A stretch of DNA of 64,000 bases. Source: JACCZR01 sp963830065 (GTDB taxonomy: Bacteria; Actinomycetota; Thermoleophilia; Solirubrobacterales; Thermoleophilaceae). Both the position numbers and the translations under genes were made by a program. Shown piece after piece: positions 41,333 through 50,216 of this stretch. The notes below the pieces were generated by a model. That model had not been told where the DNA came from. It saw only the letters and a list, made by a program, of their open reading frames with translations, and did no database searches. Every line of letters starts with the position of its first letter. Position 1 is the stretch's first letter. The stretch lies in the NCBI GenBank assembly GCA_963830065.1, contig CAWHLA010000002.1, positions 8,216 through 72,215 of the forward strand. The letters run 5' to 3'.

Positions 41333-42016
41333 GTGCGGGTACTGGTGGTGGAGGACGACCTTCGGATGGCGGCCGCCATCCGGCGCGGCCTGCGCAGCGA
41401 GGGCCTGGCCGCCGACGTGGCCACGGGCGGGCTGCAGGCGCTGGGCATGGCCTCGGCCGGCGAGTACGACGCGGTCGTGCTGGATGTGATGCTGCCCGAC
41501 CTCGACGGCTTCGAGACCTGCCGCCGCCTGAGGGCCGACGGGATCTGGCTGCCGGTGATCATGCTCACCGCGCGGGACTCGGTCGAGGACCGCGTGCGGG
41601 GCCTCGACGAGGGCGCTGACGACTACCTGACCAAGCCGTTCTCGCTGGCCGAGCTGTCGGCCCGGCTGAGGGCGCTGGTGCGCCGGGGCGCCGCCGAGCG
41701 CCCCGTGGTGCTCGAGGTCGGCGACCTGCGGCTCGACCCCGCCGAGCGGCGCACTTGGCGGGGCGACACGGAGATCGAGCTGTCCGCCCGCGAACACGCG
41801 CTGCTGGAGACGTTCATGCGCCGCCCCGGGCAGGTGCTCAGCCAGTCGCAGCTGCTGGAGTCGGCCTGGGACCTGGGCGTCGAGCAGCGCTCGAACGTCG
41901 TCGAGGTCTACGTGCGCTACCTGCGCGAGAAGGTCGACCGGCCCTTCGGGGTGAGCTCGCTGGAGACGGTCCGCGGGCTGGGCTACCGCCTGCGCAAGGA
42001 CGGCGGATCGCCATGA
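41333..42016 (+). CDS. OmpR-family response regulator
   Basis: GTG 41333 gives 227 residues. The receiver domain (1-120) has VLVVEDD (acidic pocket), the phosphoacceptor in VVLDVMLPDLDG, Thr in VIMLTARD and Lys in YLTKPFSLAELSARL. The C-terminal winged helix (about 125-225) includes EVGDLRLDPAERRTWRGD, LSAREHALLETFMRRPGQVLS and VEVYVRYLREKVDR with GYRLR at the end, typical of OmpR/PhoB regulators. It is coupled by a 4-bp overlap to a histidine kinase. The signal is unknown. Confidence 0.95.
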   Translation: MRVLVVEDDLRMAAAIRRGLRSEGLAADVATGGLQALGMASAGEYDAVVLDVMLPDLDGFETCRRLRADGIWLPVIMLTARDSVEDRVRGLDEGADDYLTKPFSLAELSARLRALVRRGAAERPVVLEVGDLRLDPAERRTWRGDTEIELSAREHALLETFMRRPGQVLSQSQLLESAWDLGVEQRSNVVEVYVRYLREKVDRPFGVSSLETVRGLGYRLRKDGGSP

Positions 42017-43263
42017 GCCGGGTCCCGATTCGGGTCCGGCTGACGGCGGCGTTTGCCCTGGCCACGGCGGCGGTGCTCGTCGGCGCGGGGCTGTTCGTCT
42101 ACGTGCAGCTGCGTTCGAACCTGAACGAGTCGATCGACGAGAGCCTGAGAGCCGGCCAGCCGGTGGCCGACCGCGAGGACGGCTTCGTCCGGACGCTGGA
42201 GCCGGGGGAGTCGGGTGGCGTCCTCAGTCCGGCCGAACGCAGGCGGGCGGCCCGGGGGCCGGTGTTCTTCGAGCGCAAGGTGAGGGGGATCGAGGGCACG
42301 AGCAGGATCCTGGCCCGGCCCGGCCGGGCAGGCACGGTCGTGGTCGGGGCTCGCTCGCTCCAGGACCGCGACGAGACGCTGGCCGGACTGGCGGGCGCCT
42401 TCGCGATCGGTGGACCGGTCGCGATTCTTCTGGCGTCGCTGCTCGGCTACGGCCTGGCCGCGGGGGCGCTGCGGCCGGTCGAGGAGATGCGTCGCCGGGC
42501 GGCCGAGGTGTCGCTGGAGGGCGGCGAGGAGCGGCTGCCGCTCCCCGAGGCCCGCGACGAGATCCACGCCCTGGGCCAGACCCTGAACGAGATGCTCGAC
42601 CGGCTGCGCGACTCGTTCGATCGCGAGCGGCAGTTCGTGGCGGACGCGAGCCACGAGCTGCGCACTCCGGTGGCAGTGCTCAAGGCCGAGCTCGAGTCGG
42701 CGCTGCGGGCCGACGACCTCGGTCCGCACGCGCGCGAGTCGCTGGTGGCCGCGCTGGAGGAGTGCGACAGCCTCGCGCAGCTCGCCGAGGACCTGCTGGT
42801 CCTGGCCCGCACGACGGATGGCAAGCTGCCCGTCCGGACCGAGCGAGTCGACGCCGCGGAGCTGCTGGGCGACGTGCGCCGGCGCTTCGCCGACCGGGCG
42901 GCCGAGCGCGGACGCGAGATCCGCGTGGAGGCGCCCGAGGGCCTGGCCATCGAGGCCGACCCGCTGCGCCTGCGCCAGGCGCTTGGGAACCTGGTGGACA
43001 ACGCGCTGCGCTACGGCGCGGGCGAGGTCTTGATCACTGCGCGCCGCGCCGACGGCGCAGCCGAACTGGAGGTCAGCGACTCCGGCGCCGGCTTCGGCGC
43101 GCTGGGAGAGCGCGCGTTCGAGCGGTTCGTGCGCGGCGACGGGGCGCGCACCGGCGGGGGCGCCGGGCTGGGGCTGGCGATCGTCCGCGCCGTCGCCGAG
43201 GCCCACGGCGGCCGCGCGTCGATGCGCGACGGCGCGGCGGTGTGCGTGCGGCTGCCGCTCTAA
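42013..43263 (+). CDS. Sensor histidine kinase
   Basis: The 416-residue product has two membrane helices (about 13-32 and 130-152) flanking a short extracytoplasmic domain, a HAMP segment (ALRPVEEMRRRAAEVSLEGGEERLPLPEARDEI), the H-box FVADASHELRTPVAVLKAE with the phosphorylated His, and the ATPase domain: N-box LRQALGNLVDNALRYG, G1 SDSGAGFG and G2 GAGLGLAIVRAVAEAHGG. It autophosphorylates and passes phosphate to the response regulator encoded just before it. Only about 100 residues face outside, so the stimulus is probably membrane- or envelope-related. Confidence 0.95.
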   Translation: MSRVPIRVRLTAAFALATAAVLVGAGLFVYVQLRSNLNESIDESLRAGQPVADREDGFVRTLEPGESGGVLSPAERRRAARGPVFFERKVRGIEGTSRILARPGRAGTVVVGARSLQDRDETLAGLAGAFAIGGPVAILLASLLGYGLAAGALRPVEEMRRRAAEVSLEGGEERLPLPEARDEIHALGQTLNEMLDRLRDSFDRERQFVADASHELRTPVAVLKAELESALRADDLGPHARESLVAALEECDSLAQLAEDLLVLARTTDGKLPVRTERVDAAELLGDVRRRFADRAAERGREIRVEAPEGLAIEADPLRLRQALGNLVDNALRYGAGEVLITARRADGAAELEVSDSGAGFGALGERAFERFVRGDGARTGGGAGLGLAIVRAVAEAHGGRASMRDGAAVCVRLPL

Positions 43264-43689
43264 GCCCGCGCGCCGCAGCTCGCGCAGGTGCGACGGCATC
43301 GTCGACCACAGCGCGAACAGCAGGACCGCGGCGCCCAGCGTGATGTCGATCCAGATCGACACGTGGCGCCACCAGGCCAGCTCGCTCATGCCCGGCACCG
43401 AGTAGTGCCCGATGCTGATCAGCCCGGTAGTCGAGTAGAAGGCCAGGCACAGTGAGCCGGCGACGATCCGCCCGCGGCGGTAGAGCCAGTAGCCCAGCAG
43501 GCCGAAGAACGTGAACACGAACCAGCTGATCCCCACGAGGCCCTGGGTCACCTCGATGCCGACGGCCGAGGCCTTCGGGTACACCTCGTAGGCGGTGTAG
43601 TTGTCGGTGTAGTGGATCACCGACAACGGGATGGCGAGCGCGAGCAGGATCCCGAGGACTCGAACCGCTCGATCGTGCTCGCCGGCCAT
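43260..43689 (-). CDS. Small multi-pass membrane protein
   Basis: ATG 43689 starts a protein with four hydrophobic segments (VLGILLALAIPLSVIHY, VTQGLVGISWFVFTFFGLLGYWLY, IVAGSLCLAFYSTTGLISIGHY and HVSIWIDITLGAAVLLFALW). I do not recognise a family. The open frame continues antisense through the whole histidine kinase to 41983, which is not credible. A one-base shift just after SHLRELRRAG gives a stop at 43260. The 3' end is therefore inferred. It lies divergent from the glutamate decarboxylase gene direction, and its role is unknown. Confidence 0.65.
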
Positions 43690-43717
43690 CGCGGGCCGGA
43701 ACCTACCGGGACAGCGG

Positions 43718-45055
43718 TCAGTAGCCCACGCCGGTCTTCACGCGCTTGCGCTCGGACTCGTGGCTCCCGCCCTTCGCGTCCAGCGTCTCGCAGGCGTCCG
43801 CGACGTCGCTGGCGAGCGTGTTCACCATCTCCCGGCTGAGCGTCTCCTTGACCAGCGCCCGCATCAGCTTCACGTCCTGGGCGTCGGGCGGGAGGGTGTA
43901 GGCCGGCACCATCCATCCGCGCTCGGCGGACAGCTGCCAGGCGATGTCGAACTCGTCGAATGACCCCTCCTCGGCCAGCTTGAACGCGACCAGAGGCAGC
44001 TGCTCCTCGCCCGCGCCGATCAGCTCGAAGCGGTCCATCGAGGTGAGCTCGGCGGCCAGGGCCCGAGCGTTCGCCTGCATGATCTGCATAACGGCCGTGT
44101 AGCCCTCGCGGCCGAGGCGGACCAGGTTGTAGTACTGGGCCAGGACCATCGACGCGCCGGTGGAGAAGTTCAGCGTGAACGTGGCGTCGGTCTTGCCCAG
44201 GTAGTTCTCGTAGAAGACGAGGTCCTCGGCCAGGTCGGAGGGCTCGCGGAAGATGAGCCAGCCGATGCCGGGGTAGACGAGGCCGAACTTGTGCCCTGAG
44301 ACGTTGATCGAGCGCACCGAGTCGAGCCGGAAGTCCCACGCCGACTCGGGGAACAGGAAGGGCCACACGAACCCGCCGCTGGCGGCGTCGACGTGCAGCG
44401 GCACCTCGAGGCCCTTCTCGTCGCGGAGGCCGGTCAGCAGCCGGTCGATGCCCCGGATGTCGTCGCTGTGGCCGGTGAACGTGGTGCCGAGCACGGCGGC
44501 GACGCCGATCGTGTTCTCGTCCACGCGCGGCTCCACCTCCTCGGGGCCGATCGTGTACTTGTGCTCCTGCAGCGGCACGATCCGCGGCTCGACGTCGAAG
44601 TAGCGGCAGAACTTCTCCCACACGACGTGCACGTCCCCGCCGAACACGAGGTTCGGCTTGTCGGTTGGCTTGCCCGCCGCCTCGCGGCGCTCGCGCCACT
44701 TCCACTTCAGCGAGAGCGCGCCCAGCATGATCGCCTCGGAGGAGCCCTGGGTCCGCGCGCCCTTGGTCTCGCCGGGCGCGTGGTAGAGGTCGGCGAGCAT
44801 CCGGATGCAGCGCTGCTCCATCTCGGCCGTGCGCGGGTACTCGGCGTGGTCGATGAAGTTGCGGTGCAGGTTGTCCGCGATCAGGCGCTGGGCCTCGGGC
44901 TCCATCCAGGTGGTCACGAAGGTCGCCAGGTTGCGCTGGGGGTCTCCCTCCAGCAGCAGGTCCTGGGCGATCATGCGCATGGCATCGACGGGCTCCATCT
45001 CGGAGTCGGGGAACCTTCGGCTGGGGATCTCCTCGAGGAGGAACTGGTTGCGCAT
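43718..45055 (-). CDS. gadB: Glutamate decarboxylase
   Basis: The 445-residue product matches group II PLP decarboxylases of the GadB type: DLYHAPGETKGARTQGSSEAIMLGALSLKWKWRE, VHVVWEKFCRYFDVEPR, the substrate-binding HVDAASGGFVWPFLFPE and the PLP lysine in INVSGHKFGLVYPG. The N-terminal helix (EEIPSRRFPDSEMEP) is short as in bacterial Gad. It converts glutamate to GABA and consumes a proton. No GABA antiporter is adjacent, so acid resistance is not certain. It could also feed GABA catabolism. The call is firm. Confidence 0.95.
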   Translation of the reverse strand: MRNQFLLEEIPSRRFPDSEMEPVDAMRMIAQDLLLEGDPQRNLATFVTTWMEPEAQRLIADNLHRNFIDHAEYPRTAEMEQRCIRMLADLYHAPGETKGARTQGSSEAIMLGALSLKWKWRERREAAGKPTDKPNLVFGGDVHVVWEKFCRYFDVEPRIVPLQEHKYTIGPEEVEPRVDENTIGVAAVLGTTFTGHSDDIRGIDRLLTGLRDEKGLEVPLHVDAASGGFVWPFLFPESAWDFRLDSVRSINVSGHKFGLVYPGIGWLIFREPSDLAEDLVFYENYLGKTDATFTLNFSTGASMVLAQYYNLVRLGREGYTAVMQIMQANARALAAELTSMDRFELIGAGEEQLPLVAFKLAEEGSFDEFDIAWQLSAERGWMVPAYTLPPDAQDVKLMRALVKETLSREMVNTLASDVADACETLDAKGGSHESERKRVKTGVGY

Positions 45056-45114
45056 GGTCAGGCAGCGTCGCCCACGGGCACGCCACCGGCAAGGGTGTGC
45101 GCACTAACGGTCGC

Positions 45115-46347
45115 CTACGCGCCGACAGGGGCCGCCGGGCCCGCCACGACACCGTCGTCGTGCAGCCGGCCGATCTCGGCGTCCGACAGTCCGAGCACCT
45201 CGGCCAGCAGCTCGTCGGTGTGCTCCCCGAGCAGCGGGGCCCTGCGCACCGGCTGGCGCTCGAAGGCGCTCAGCTCCACGGGTGAGCCCGGCATGAGGTA
45301 GGTGCCGATGCCCGGCTGCTCGACCTGCTCGAACAGCGGGTTCTCCACCGAGCAGCGGGGGTCCTCCTCCACCAGCTCGGTGAAGGTCTGGTACGGCCCC
45401 CAGCACACCTCGTGGCGGTCGAAGATCTCGCGGATCTCTTCCAGCGAGCGCGCGATGGTCCACGGCTTGAGCACCGCGCCGAGCACCTCGCGCGCGGCGA
45501 ACCGGTCGCCCTCGCGCGTGAGATCTATCTGCAGCAGCTTCTCGACCGTCTCGAACGCCTCGTGGAGCCCGGTGGCCTCGACCAGGTTGTGCCACTGGCG
45601 CAGCGTCAGCGCGACGATCATCAGTCGCCGCCCCTCCTTGGTCACGAAGTCCCGCCCGAACGCGCCGTAGAGGTAGTTGCCGTCCTTCTTGCGGTCGCGG
45701 TTCTCGATCTGGACCTCGGCGATCTTGCCGAGGTTGCCGACCATCGCGAACGCGACGTCGGACAGCGCGATCCGCGCCAGCTGGCCCTCGCCGGTGCGGC
45801 TGCGGTGGCGCTCGGCGGCCAACAGCGCCGTGGCGGCGAGCGTGCCCGTGATCGAGTCCCACGCCGGCAGCAGGTGGTTGAACGGCACCGACAGGTGGCG
45901 CGGGCCCGTGGCCCACGGGAAGCCGGTCGCGGGATTCACCGTGTAGTCGACCGCCGACGAGCCGTCGTGGTTGCCGGTGATGTTCACCATGACCAGGTCG
46001 GGGCGGCGGGCGGCGAGGGTCTCGTAGCCGAGCCATCCGCGCGCGGGGAAGTTGGTCAACAGCAGCCCGCTGTCGGGCCCCGGCTCGGTGACCAGGGCGG
46101 AGACCAGCTCCTGGCCCTCGGGTGACTTGAGGTCGACGCAGAAAGAGCGCTTGCCCTTGTTCAGCCCGGACCAGAACAGGCTCGTCCCGTCGTCGGCGAC
46201 CGGCCAGCGATTGCGGTCCAGGCCGCCGCCGATCGGGTCGAAGCGGATCACGTCCGCGCCCATCTGGGCCAGCGTCATGCCGCCCAGCGGAGCGGCCACG
46301 TAGGCGGAGCCCTCCACCACGCGCAGGCCCGAGAGGATCGAGTTCAC
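45115..46347 (-). CDS. CoA-transferase family III (CaiB/BaiF-type)
   Basis: GTG 46347 gives 410 residues, overlapping the MaoC stop by 4 bp (GTGA). Family III features: SGLRVVEGSAYVAAPLGGMTLAQMGADVIRFD at the start, GLNKGKRSFCVDLKSPEGQEL, VNITGNHDGSSAVDYTVNPATGFPW and the end phrase APLLGEHTDELLAEVLGLSD. The catalytic Asp of this family (about residue 165-170) falls in VDYTVN and needs structural alignment. The enzyme moves CoA between acids. In context with MaoC and CitE it may be a mesaconyl- or citramalyl-CoA transferase, which is inference only. Confidence 0.9.
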   Translation of the reverse strand: MNSILSGLRVVEGSAYVAAPLGGMTLAQMGADVIRFDPIGGGLDRNRWPVADDGTSLFWSGLNKGKRSFCVDLKSPEGQELVSALVTEPGPDSGLLLTNFPARGWLGYETLAARRPDLVMVNITGNHDGSSAVDYTVNPATGFPWATGPRHLSVPFNHLLPAWDSITGTLAATALLAAERHRSRTGEGQLARIALSDVAFAMVGNLGKIAEVQIENRDRKKDGNYLYGAFGRDFVTKEGRRLMIVALTLRQWHNLVEATGLHEAFETVEKLLQIDLTREGDRFAAREVLGAVLKPWTIARSLEEIREIFDRHEVCWGPYQTFTELVEEDPRCSVENPLFEQVEQPGIGTYLMPGSPVELSAFERQPVRRAPLLGEHTDELLAEVLGLSDAEIGRLHDDGVVAGPAAPVGA

Positions 46348-47363
46348 GCCATCACCCCGAGAAAGCGCCAATCCAGGACGGGCACCGGTCCCTCGGCGCC
46401 GCGGTCGGCCGTGGTCTGCGCGCGTAGGTCCACCAGCCCGCCCTGCTCCAGCGGGTGCACGGCCTCGACCGTCAGCGTGGTGCCCAGGGCGTCGCCCTCG
46501 AACACCGGCCCGGTGTGGTCGCAGCTGCGCCACGCCACCACAGTGACCAGGTTCGGCAGCGCCCGGGCCGACTGCGCCGCGGCCACCGCGATGGTGTGAC
46601 CGCCGTAGACCAGCCGGCGCCCGTGCGCCGTCGCGCCGGGATCCAGGTGAGCGCTCGCGATGTTCAGCGTCAGGCGAGCCAGCTCGGGGGCGGCGGTCAC
46701 CGAGTCGCGCCCCTCGAGGGCGTACTCCGTGCCCGCGCCCACATCGGCGAAGTGCCCGCCGCGAGCGTGCTCGCGGAAGAGGTCGAGGCGCCAGCCCAGC
46801 GGCGCGGCGGCGGTCACCGCGGCCATGTCCAGCTCGGCGGGGATGGCGTCGAAGGTGTCGGCATGGCCGGTCTGCGCGGTGGGATCGCGCAGCGGGATCA
46901 TCGCGCAGCGCCAGAAGTCGAGCACCTGCTCACCGCGCTGGTTCTCGGTGCTGACCCGCAGCACCACCAGGCCGGTCGCCGTGCCGTCTTCACGCGGGCG
47001 GTTCTGCTTGAGGGCGACCACCGCGGTGCTGGTGCGCAACGTGTCGCCGATGAACACCGGCTGGAGCAGGACCAGGCCGCGGTAGAAGAGGTTCCCGCGC
47101 ACGCGCTGGGTGGGAACGGTGGACTGGCCGATGGCCACGTCACACACGAGGCTCGGGTGTGCGAGCGGCTGGTCGTGGCCGGTGACCGCGAGGCTGAGCG
47201 GGGCGTCGAGCGCGAGCTTCAGCCGGTCGCCCACGAGCGCTTGATGCAGCGCGGCGTGTCCCGCAGTCAGCGTGAGCGCGGGAGATTGATCGAAGACCTG
47301 GCCAAGCTCGAAGTCCTCGAAGTGCGGACCCCCGACCAGGGTCCTTTCGTCCGTACCGAGCAC
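46344..47363 (-). CDS. MaoC-like (double hot-dog) dehydratase/hydratase
   Basis: The 339-residue protein has an N-terminal half with VGGPHFEDFELGQVFDQSPALTLTAGHAALHQALVGDR, typical of FAS1-like or MaoC hydratases, and a C-terminal hot-dog with LVYGGHTIAVAAAQSARALPNLVTVVAWR, containing the YGGHT phrase seen in mesaconyl-CoA hydratase-like enzymes. There is no membrane segment. It probably adds water to an enoyl-CoA. The trio with family III CoA-transferase and CitE-like lyase resembles the mesaconyl-C4-CoA to citramalyl-CoA route of the 3-hydroxypropionate bicycle. The exact substrate is unproven. Confidence 0.85.
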   Translation of the reverse strand: MLGTDERTLVGGPHFEDFELGQVFDQSPALTLTAGHAALHQALVGDRLKLALDAPLSLAVTGHDQPLAHPSLVCDVAIGQSTVPTQRVRGNLFYRGLVLLQPVFIGDTLRTSTAVVALKQNRPREDGTATGLVVLRVSTENQRGEQVLDFWRCAMIPLRDPTAQTGHADTFDAIPAELDMAAVTAAAPLGWRLDLFREHARGGHFADVGAGTEYALEGRDSVTAAPELARLTLNIASAHLDPGATAHGRRLVYGGHTIAVAAAQSARALPNLVTVVAWRSCDHTGPVFEGDALGTTLTVEAVHPLEQGGLVDLRAQTTADRGAEGPVPVLDWRFLGVMA

Positions 47364-47404
47364 CAGCGCGCCAGAGTCCCAGCTTCTCGTTCTAGGGTCA
47401 ACCG

Positions 47405-48265
47405 ATGGCGACGTCCCGCCGCTCGTGCCTGTCGGTGCCCGGGTCCTCGGAGCGGATGCTCGCCAAGGCGCAGGACCTCGCGGCCGACGAGGTGGTGATC
47501 GACCTCGAGGACTCGGTCGTGCCCGAGCGCAAGGAGGAGGCCCGGGCGGTTGCCGCGGACGCGGTCCGCGAGCGCGACTGGGGAGGGCGCACGGTCGCGG
47601 TGCGGATCAACCCGCTGGCCACCCAGTGGGGCCGCGACGACGTGGCGGCGCTGGCCGAGGCCGGCGACGCGCTCGGGTCGCTCGTGATCCCCAAGGTGGA
47701 GAGCCCGGAGGAGGCCGAGGAGGTGGACTCGCTGCTGGGCGAATCAGGCATAGGCCTCCAGGCGCTGATCGAGACGGCCGCCGGGCTGGTCCGGGCGGCC
47801 GAGATCGCTCGCTCGAGCGCCCGCCTCGAGGCGCTGATCATCGGGTTCGCCGACCTGACCGCCTCGCTGGGCCGGCCGGCTGTGGCCGACTACCCCGGCG
47901 ACCGCTGGCACTGGGTCCGCGAGACCGTGCTGGTGGCCGCCCGCAGCGCGGGGCTACAGGCCATCGACGGGCCCCACCTCGACGTGGGCGACCTGGAGGG
48001 ATTGGCCGTGGAGGCCGGCCGCGCCCGCGCGCTCGGGCTGGACGGCAAGTGGGTCCTGCACCCGGCGCAGATCGAGCGGGTGAACGACGTCTTTTCCCCG
48101 GCCCAGGACGAGGTCGACCGGGCCGGCGCGGTCCTCGCCGCCCTGTCGGAGGGCGCGGGGCGCGGGGCGGTGGCCCTGGACGGCGAAATGATCGACGAAG
48201 CCAGCCGCAAGCAGGCTGCACAGATCGTTGCGCGCGGTCGTGCGGCCGGCCTCGCTCCCCGCTAA
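47405..48265 (+). CDS. CitE-like CoA-ester lyase (HpcH/HpaI fold)
   Basis: The 286-residue protein has RRSCLSVPGSSERMLAKAQDLAADEVVIDLEDSVVPERKEEAR, with the Mg2+-site EDS, then VAVRINPLATQWGRDD, VIPKVESPEEAEEVD, ALIETAAGLV and IIGFADLTASLG with catalytic acidic residues. This is the standard CitE/citramalyl-CoA-lyase or malyl-CoA-lyase-like set. It would cleave a beta-hydroxyacyl-CoA into acyl-CoA plus a keto acid. It is divergent from the MaoC gene by 41 bp, so both probably share a promoter region. Confidence 0.9.
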   Translation: MATSRRSCLSVPGSSERMLAKAQDLAADEVVIDLEDSVVPERKEEARAVAADAVRERDWGGRTVAVRINPLATQWGRDDVAALAEAGDALGSLVIPKVESPEEAEEVDSLLGESGIGLQALIETAAGLVRAAEIARSSARLEALIIGFADLTASLGRPAVADYPGDRWHWVRETVLVAARSAGLQAIDGPHLDVGDLEGLAVEAGRARALGLDGKWVLHPAQIERVNDVFSPAQDEVDRAGAVLAALSEGAGRGAVALDGEMIDEASRKQAAQIVARGRAAGLAPR

Positions 48266-48328
48266 ATCCGGAGCTTCTTGGCGCGGAAGCACATTTCGCC
48301 GCCTATTTGTCCATACGAGCCGGCCTAC

Positions 48329-48709
48329 ATGAGCGCCGTGCTCACCGAGCTCGCGGGCCAGGGCGTCCGCGCCCAGATCGACGACTTCGGGACCGGCTAC
48401 TCCTCGCTGACCTTCCTCCAGCACTTCCCCGGGGACGCGCTGAAGATCGATCGCTCCTTCATCTCCTCGATGGACTCGGACCCCGGCAGCGACGCCATCG
48501 TCCGGGCGGTGACCGTCCTCGCGCACAACCTCGACCTCGAGGTGGTGGCCGAGGGCGTCGAGACCCCCGACCAGCTGGAGAAGCTGCAGGAGCTGGGCTG
48601 CGACTACGCCCAGGGGTTCCTGCTCGGCAGGCCGCTGGACGCGCCGGCCGCGGAACAGTTGGTGGCGGCCTGCGAGGGCGGCCGCATGAGCGCCGCTGTC
48701 AGCGCTTAG
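48329..48709 (+). pseudogene. EAL-domain (c-di-GMP phosphodiesterase) C-terminal fragment
   Basis: The frame from ATG 48329 encodes the second half of an EAL domain: VRAQIDDFGTGYSSLTFLQHFP, LKIDRSFISSM, VTVLAHNLDLEVVAEGVETPDQL and GCDYAQGFLLGRPL. The EAL motif itself and the first metal ligands are missing, as are any upstream GGDEF or sensor domains. It therefore cannot be an active phosphodiesterase and is best read as a gene remnant. A deletion next to the CitE-like gene may have removed the rest. Confidence 0.85.
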
Positions 48710-48718
48710 CTTGAAGGT

Positions 48719-49549
48719 ATGAGCGAGATCTTCGTCCCCGGCCTGCTGGCCGGCGAGGTCGCCTTGGTCAGCGGCGGCGGCTCGGGCCTCGGGCGCGCGG
48801 CCGCCGTCGAGCTCACGGCGCTGGGCGCGCACGTGGTGGTGTGCGGACGGCGGCTGGAGCCGCTGGAGGAGACGGTCTCGATGTGCGGGAAGGGCCGCTG
48901 CAGCGCGGTGACGTGCGACATCCGCGACCAAGAGGAGGTCGAGGCGCTGGTCGACGGCGTGATCGAGGAGCACGACAAGGTCGACCTGCTGCTCAACAAC
49001 GCGGGCGGCCAGTACATGGCGCCGGCCGAGAGCATCAGCCCCAAGGGGTTTCGCACGGTGGTGCGGCTGAACGTGGAGGGCACCTCGGCCATGTGCCACG
49101 CCGTGGCGAGCAAGGTCATGGTCCCGCGCGGGCGGGGGACGATCGTGAACGTGACGCTGTCGCCGCACCACGGGCTGGCCGGGATGGCGCACTCCTCCTC
49201 GGCCCGCGCCGCCGTTGAGGGCCTGACGAAGGAGCTGGCCGCCGAGTGGGGGCCATCGGGGGTCAACGTGATCGCGCTGGCGGCGGGCCACTTCTCCACC
49301 GAGACGCTCAGGACCAAGTACCCGAAGGTGATCGTCGAGGGGGTGGCCAGGACGGTGCCGCTGCAGCGCCTGGGCACCGAGCAGGAGTTCGCCTGGACGG
49401 TGGCCCTGCTGGCCTCGCCGGCCGGGGCGGCGCTGTCGGGCTCGGTGCTGACCATCGACGGAGGGCGCGACAACAACTTCGGTCCCTGGCCGCCCCCCGG
49501 GGCCACCGACGAGCAGGGAAGCCCGCCGCAGGAGGAGCGTCGGCGGTGA
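48719..49549 (+). CDS. Atypical SDR, trans-2-enoyl-CoA reductase-like
   Basis: The 276-residue protein starts ATG 48719. The NADP motif is VALVSGGGSGLGRAAAVEL and NNAGGQYMAPAES marks the SDR core. The usual YxxxK is replaced by HSSSARAAVEGLTKEL: the Tyr is His and the catalytic Lys is Arg. The same H-S-x-x-A-R pattern is found in the peroxisomal trans-2-enoyl-CoA reductase/2,4-dienoyl-CoA reductase group. The end phrase GSVLTIDGGRDNNFG is normal. A role in enoyl-CoA reduction fits the CoA-gene neighbourhood. It is coupled (GTGA) to the cupin-TPR gene. Confidence 0.88.
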   Translation: MSEIFVPGLLAGEVALVSGGGSGLGRAAAVELTALGAHVVVCGRRLEPLEETVSMCGKGRCSAVTCDIRDQEEVEALVDGVIEEHDKVDLLLNNAGGQYMAPAESISPKGFRTVVRLNVEGTSAMCHAVASKVMVPRGRGTIVNVTLSPHHGLAGMAHSSSARAAVEGLTKELAAEWGPSGVNVIALAAGHFSTETLRTKYPKVIVEGVARTVPLQRLGTEQEFAWTVALLASPAGAALSGSVLTIDGGRDNNFGPWPPPGATDEQGSPPQEERRR

Positions 49550-50216
49550 GCGAGCCCGCCTTCCGGGTGCTGTCGGTCTTCGAGGACGAGCCGGTGCCGA
49601 TCCTGGGCGGCGCGCTGGAGTGGGTCCCGGTGCGGCGCAGGCTGGGGGTGAGCGCCTTCGGGGTCAACGCCTACCGCGCCGCGCAGGCGGGCGACGCGGT
49701 GATCGAGGAGCACGTCGAATCTCCAGGGCAGGAGGAGCTGTACGTGGTGGCCGCCGGCCGGGCGCGCTTCGTCATCGACGGCGAGACGCGTCGAGGCAGC
49801 GACGGGCTCCGCGGTCTTCCTCCCCCGGCCCGAGGTCCGGCGTGGCGCCACCGCAGCTGGAGGACGGCACGGTGGTGCTCGCCGTCGGCGGCTGGCCCGA
49901 CCGCCCCTACCACTCACTGCCGTGGGAGCCGATCTACATGGCGCAGGAGCCGATGCGGCGCGGAGATTGGGCTGAGGCGTGCGAGACCCTCGAGCGCGAG
50001 GCGGGCGAACATCGCGACACCGCGATCCTCCAGTACCGCCTGGCCTGCTGCCACGCGCGGCTCGGTGAGGACAGGCTCGCGCTGGAGGAGCTGCGCCGCG
50101 CGATCGAGATCAACCCGAGCTTTCGCGACCGCGCGATGGGCGACGAGCACCTCGCCTCCCTGCGCGAGGCCGACGGGTGGGCCGCGGTGGTCAGCGAGCC
50201 GTCAGGCCCAGGATGA
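49546..50216 (+). pseudogene. Cupin plus TPR-like protein, frameshifted twice
   Basis: The start is GTG 49546, overlapping the SDR stop by 4 bp. The N-terminal cupin (AYRAAQAGDAVIEEHVESPGQEELYVVAAGRARFVIDGE) continues in a second frame near 49790 (SAVFLPRPEVRRGATA), then in a third from about 49855 (LEDGTVVLAVGGWPDRPYHSLPWEPIYMAQ) with a TPR-like end (LQYRLACCHARLGEDRLALEELRRAIEIN). Two one-base shifts restore a coherent protein of about 220 residues. Several relatives pair a cupin with a short tetratricopeptide repeat. Function unknown. Confidence 0.75.

Noticed and set aside
41983..43260. C-terminal extension of the small membrane protein through the histidine kinase
   Set aside because: More than 1.2 kb of antisense overlap with a well-supported kinase is not credible. 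A one-base shift gives a natural stop.
47954..49291. 445-codon minus-strand frame
   Set aside because: It is antisense to the CitE-like, EAL-fragment and SDR genes and is low-complexity.
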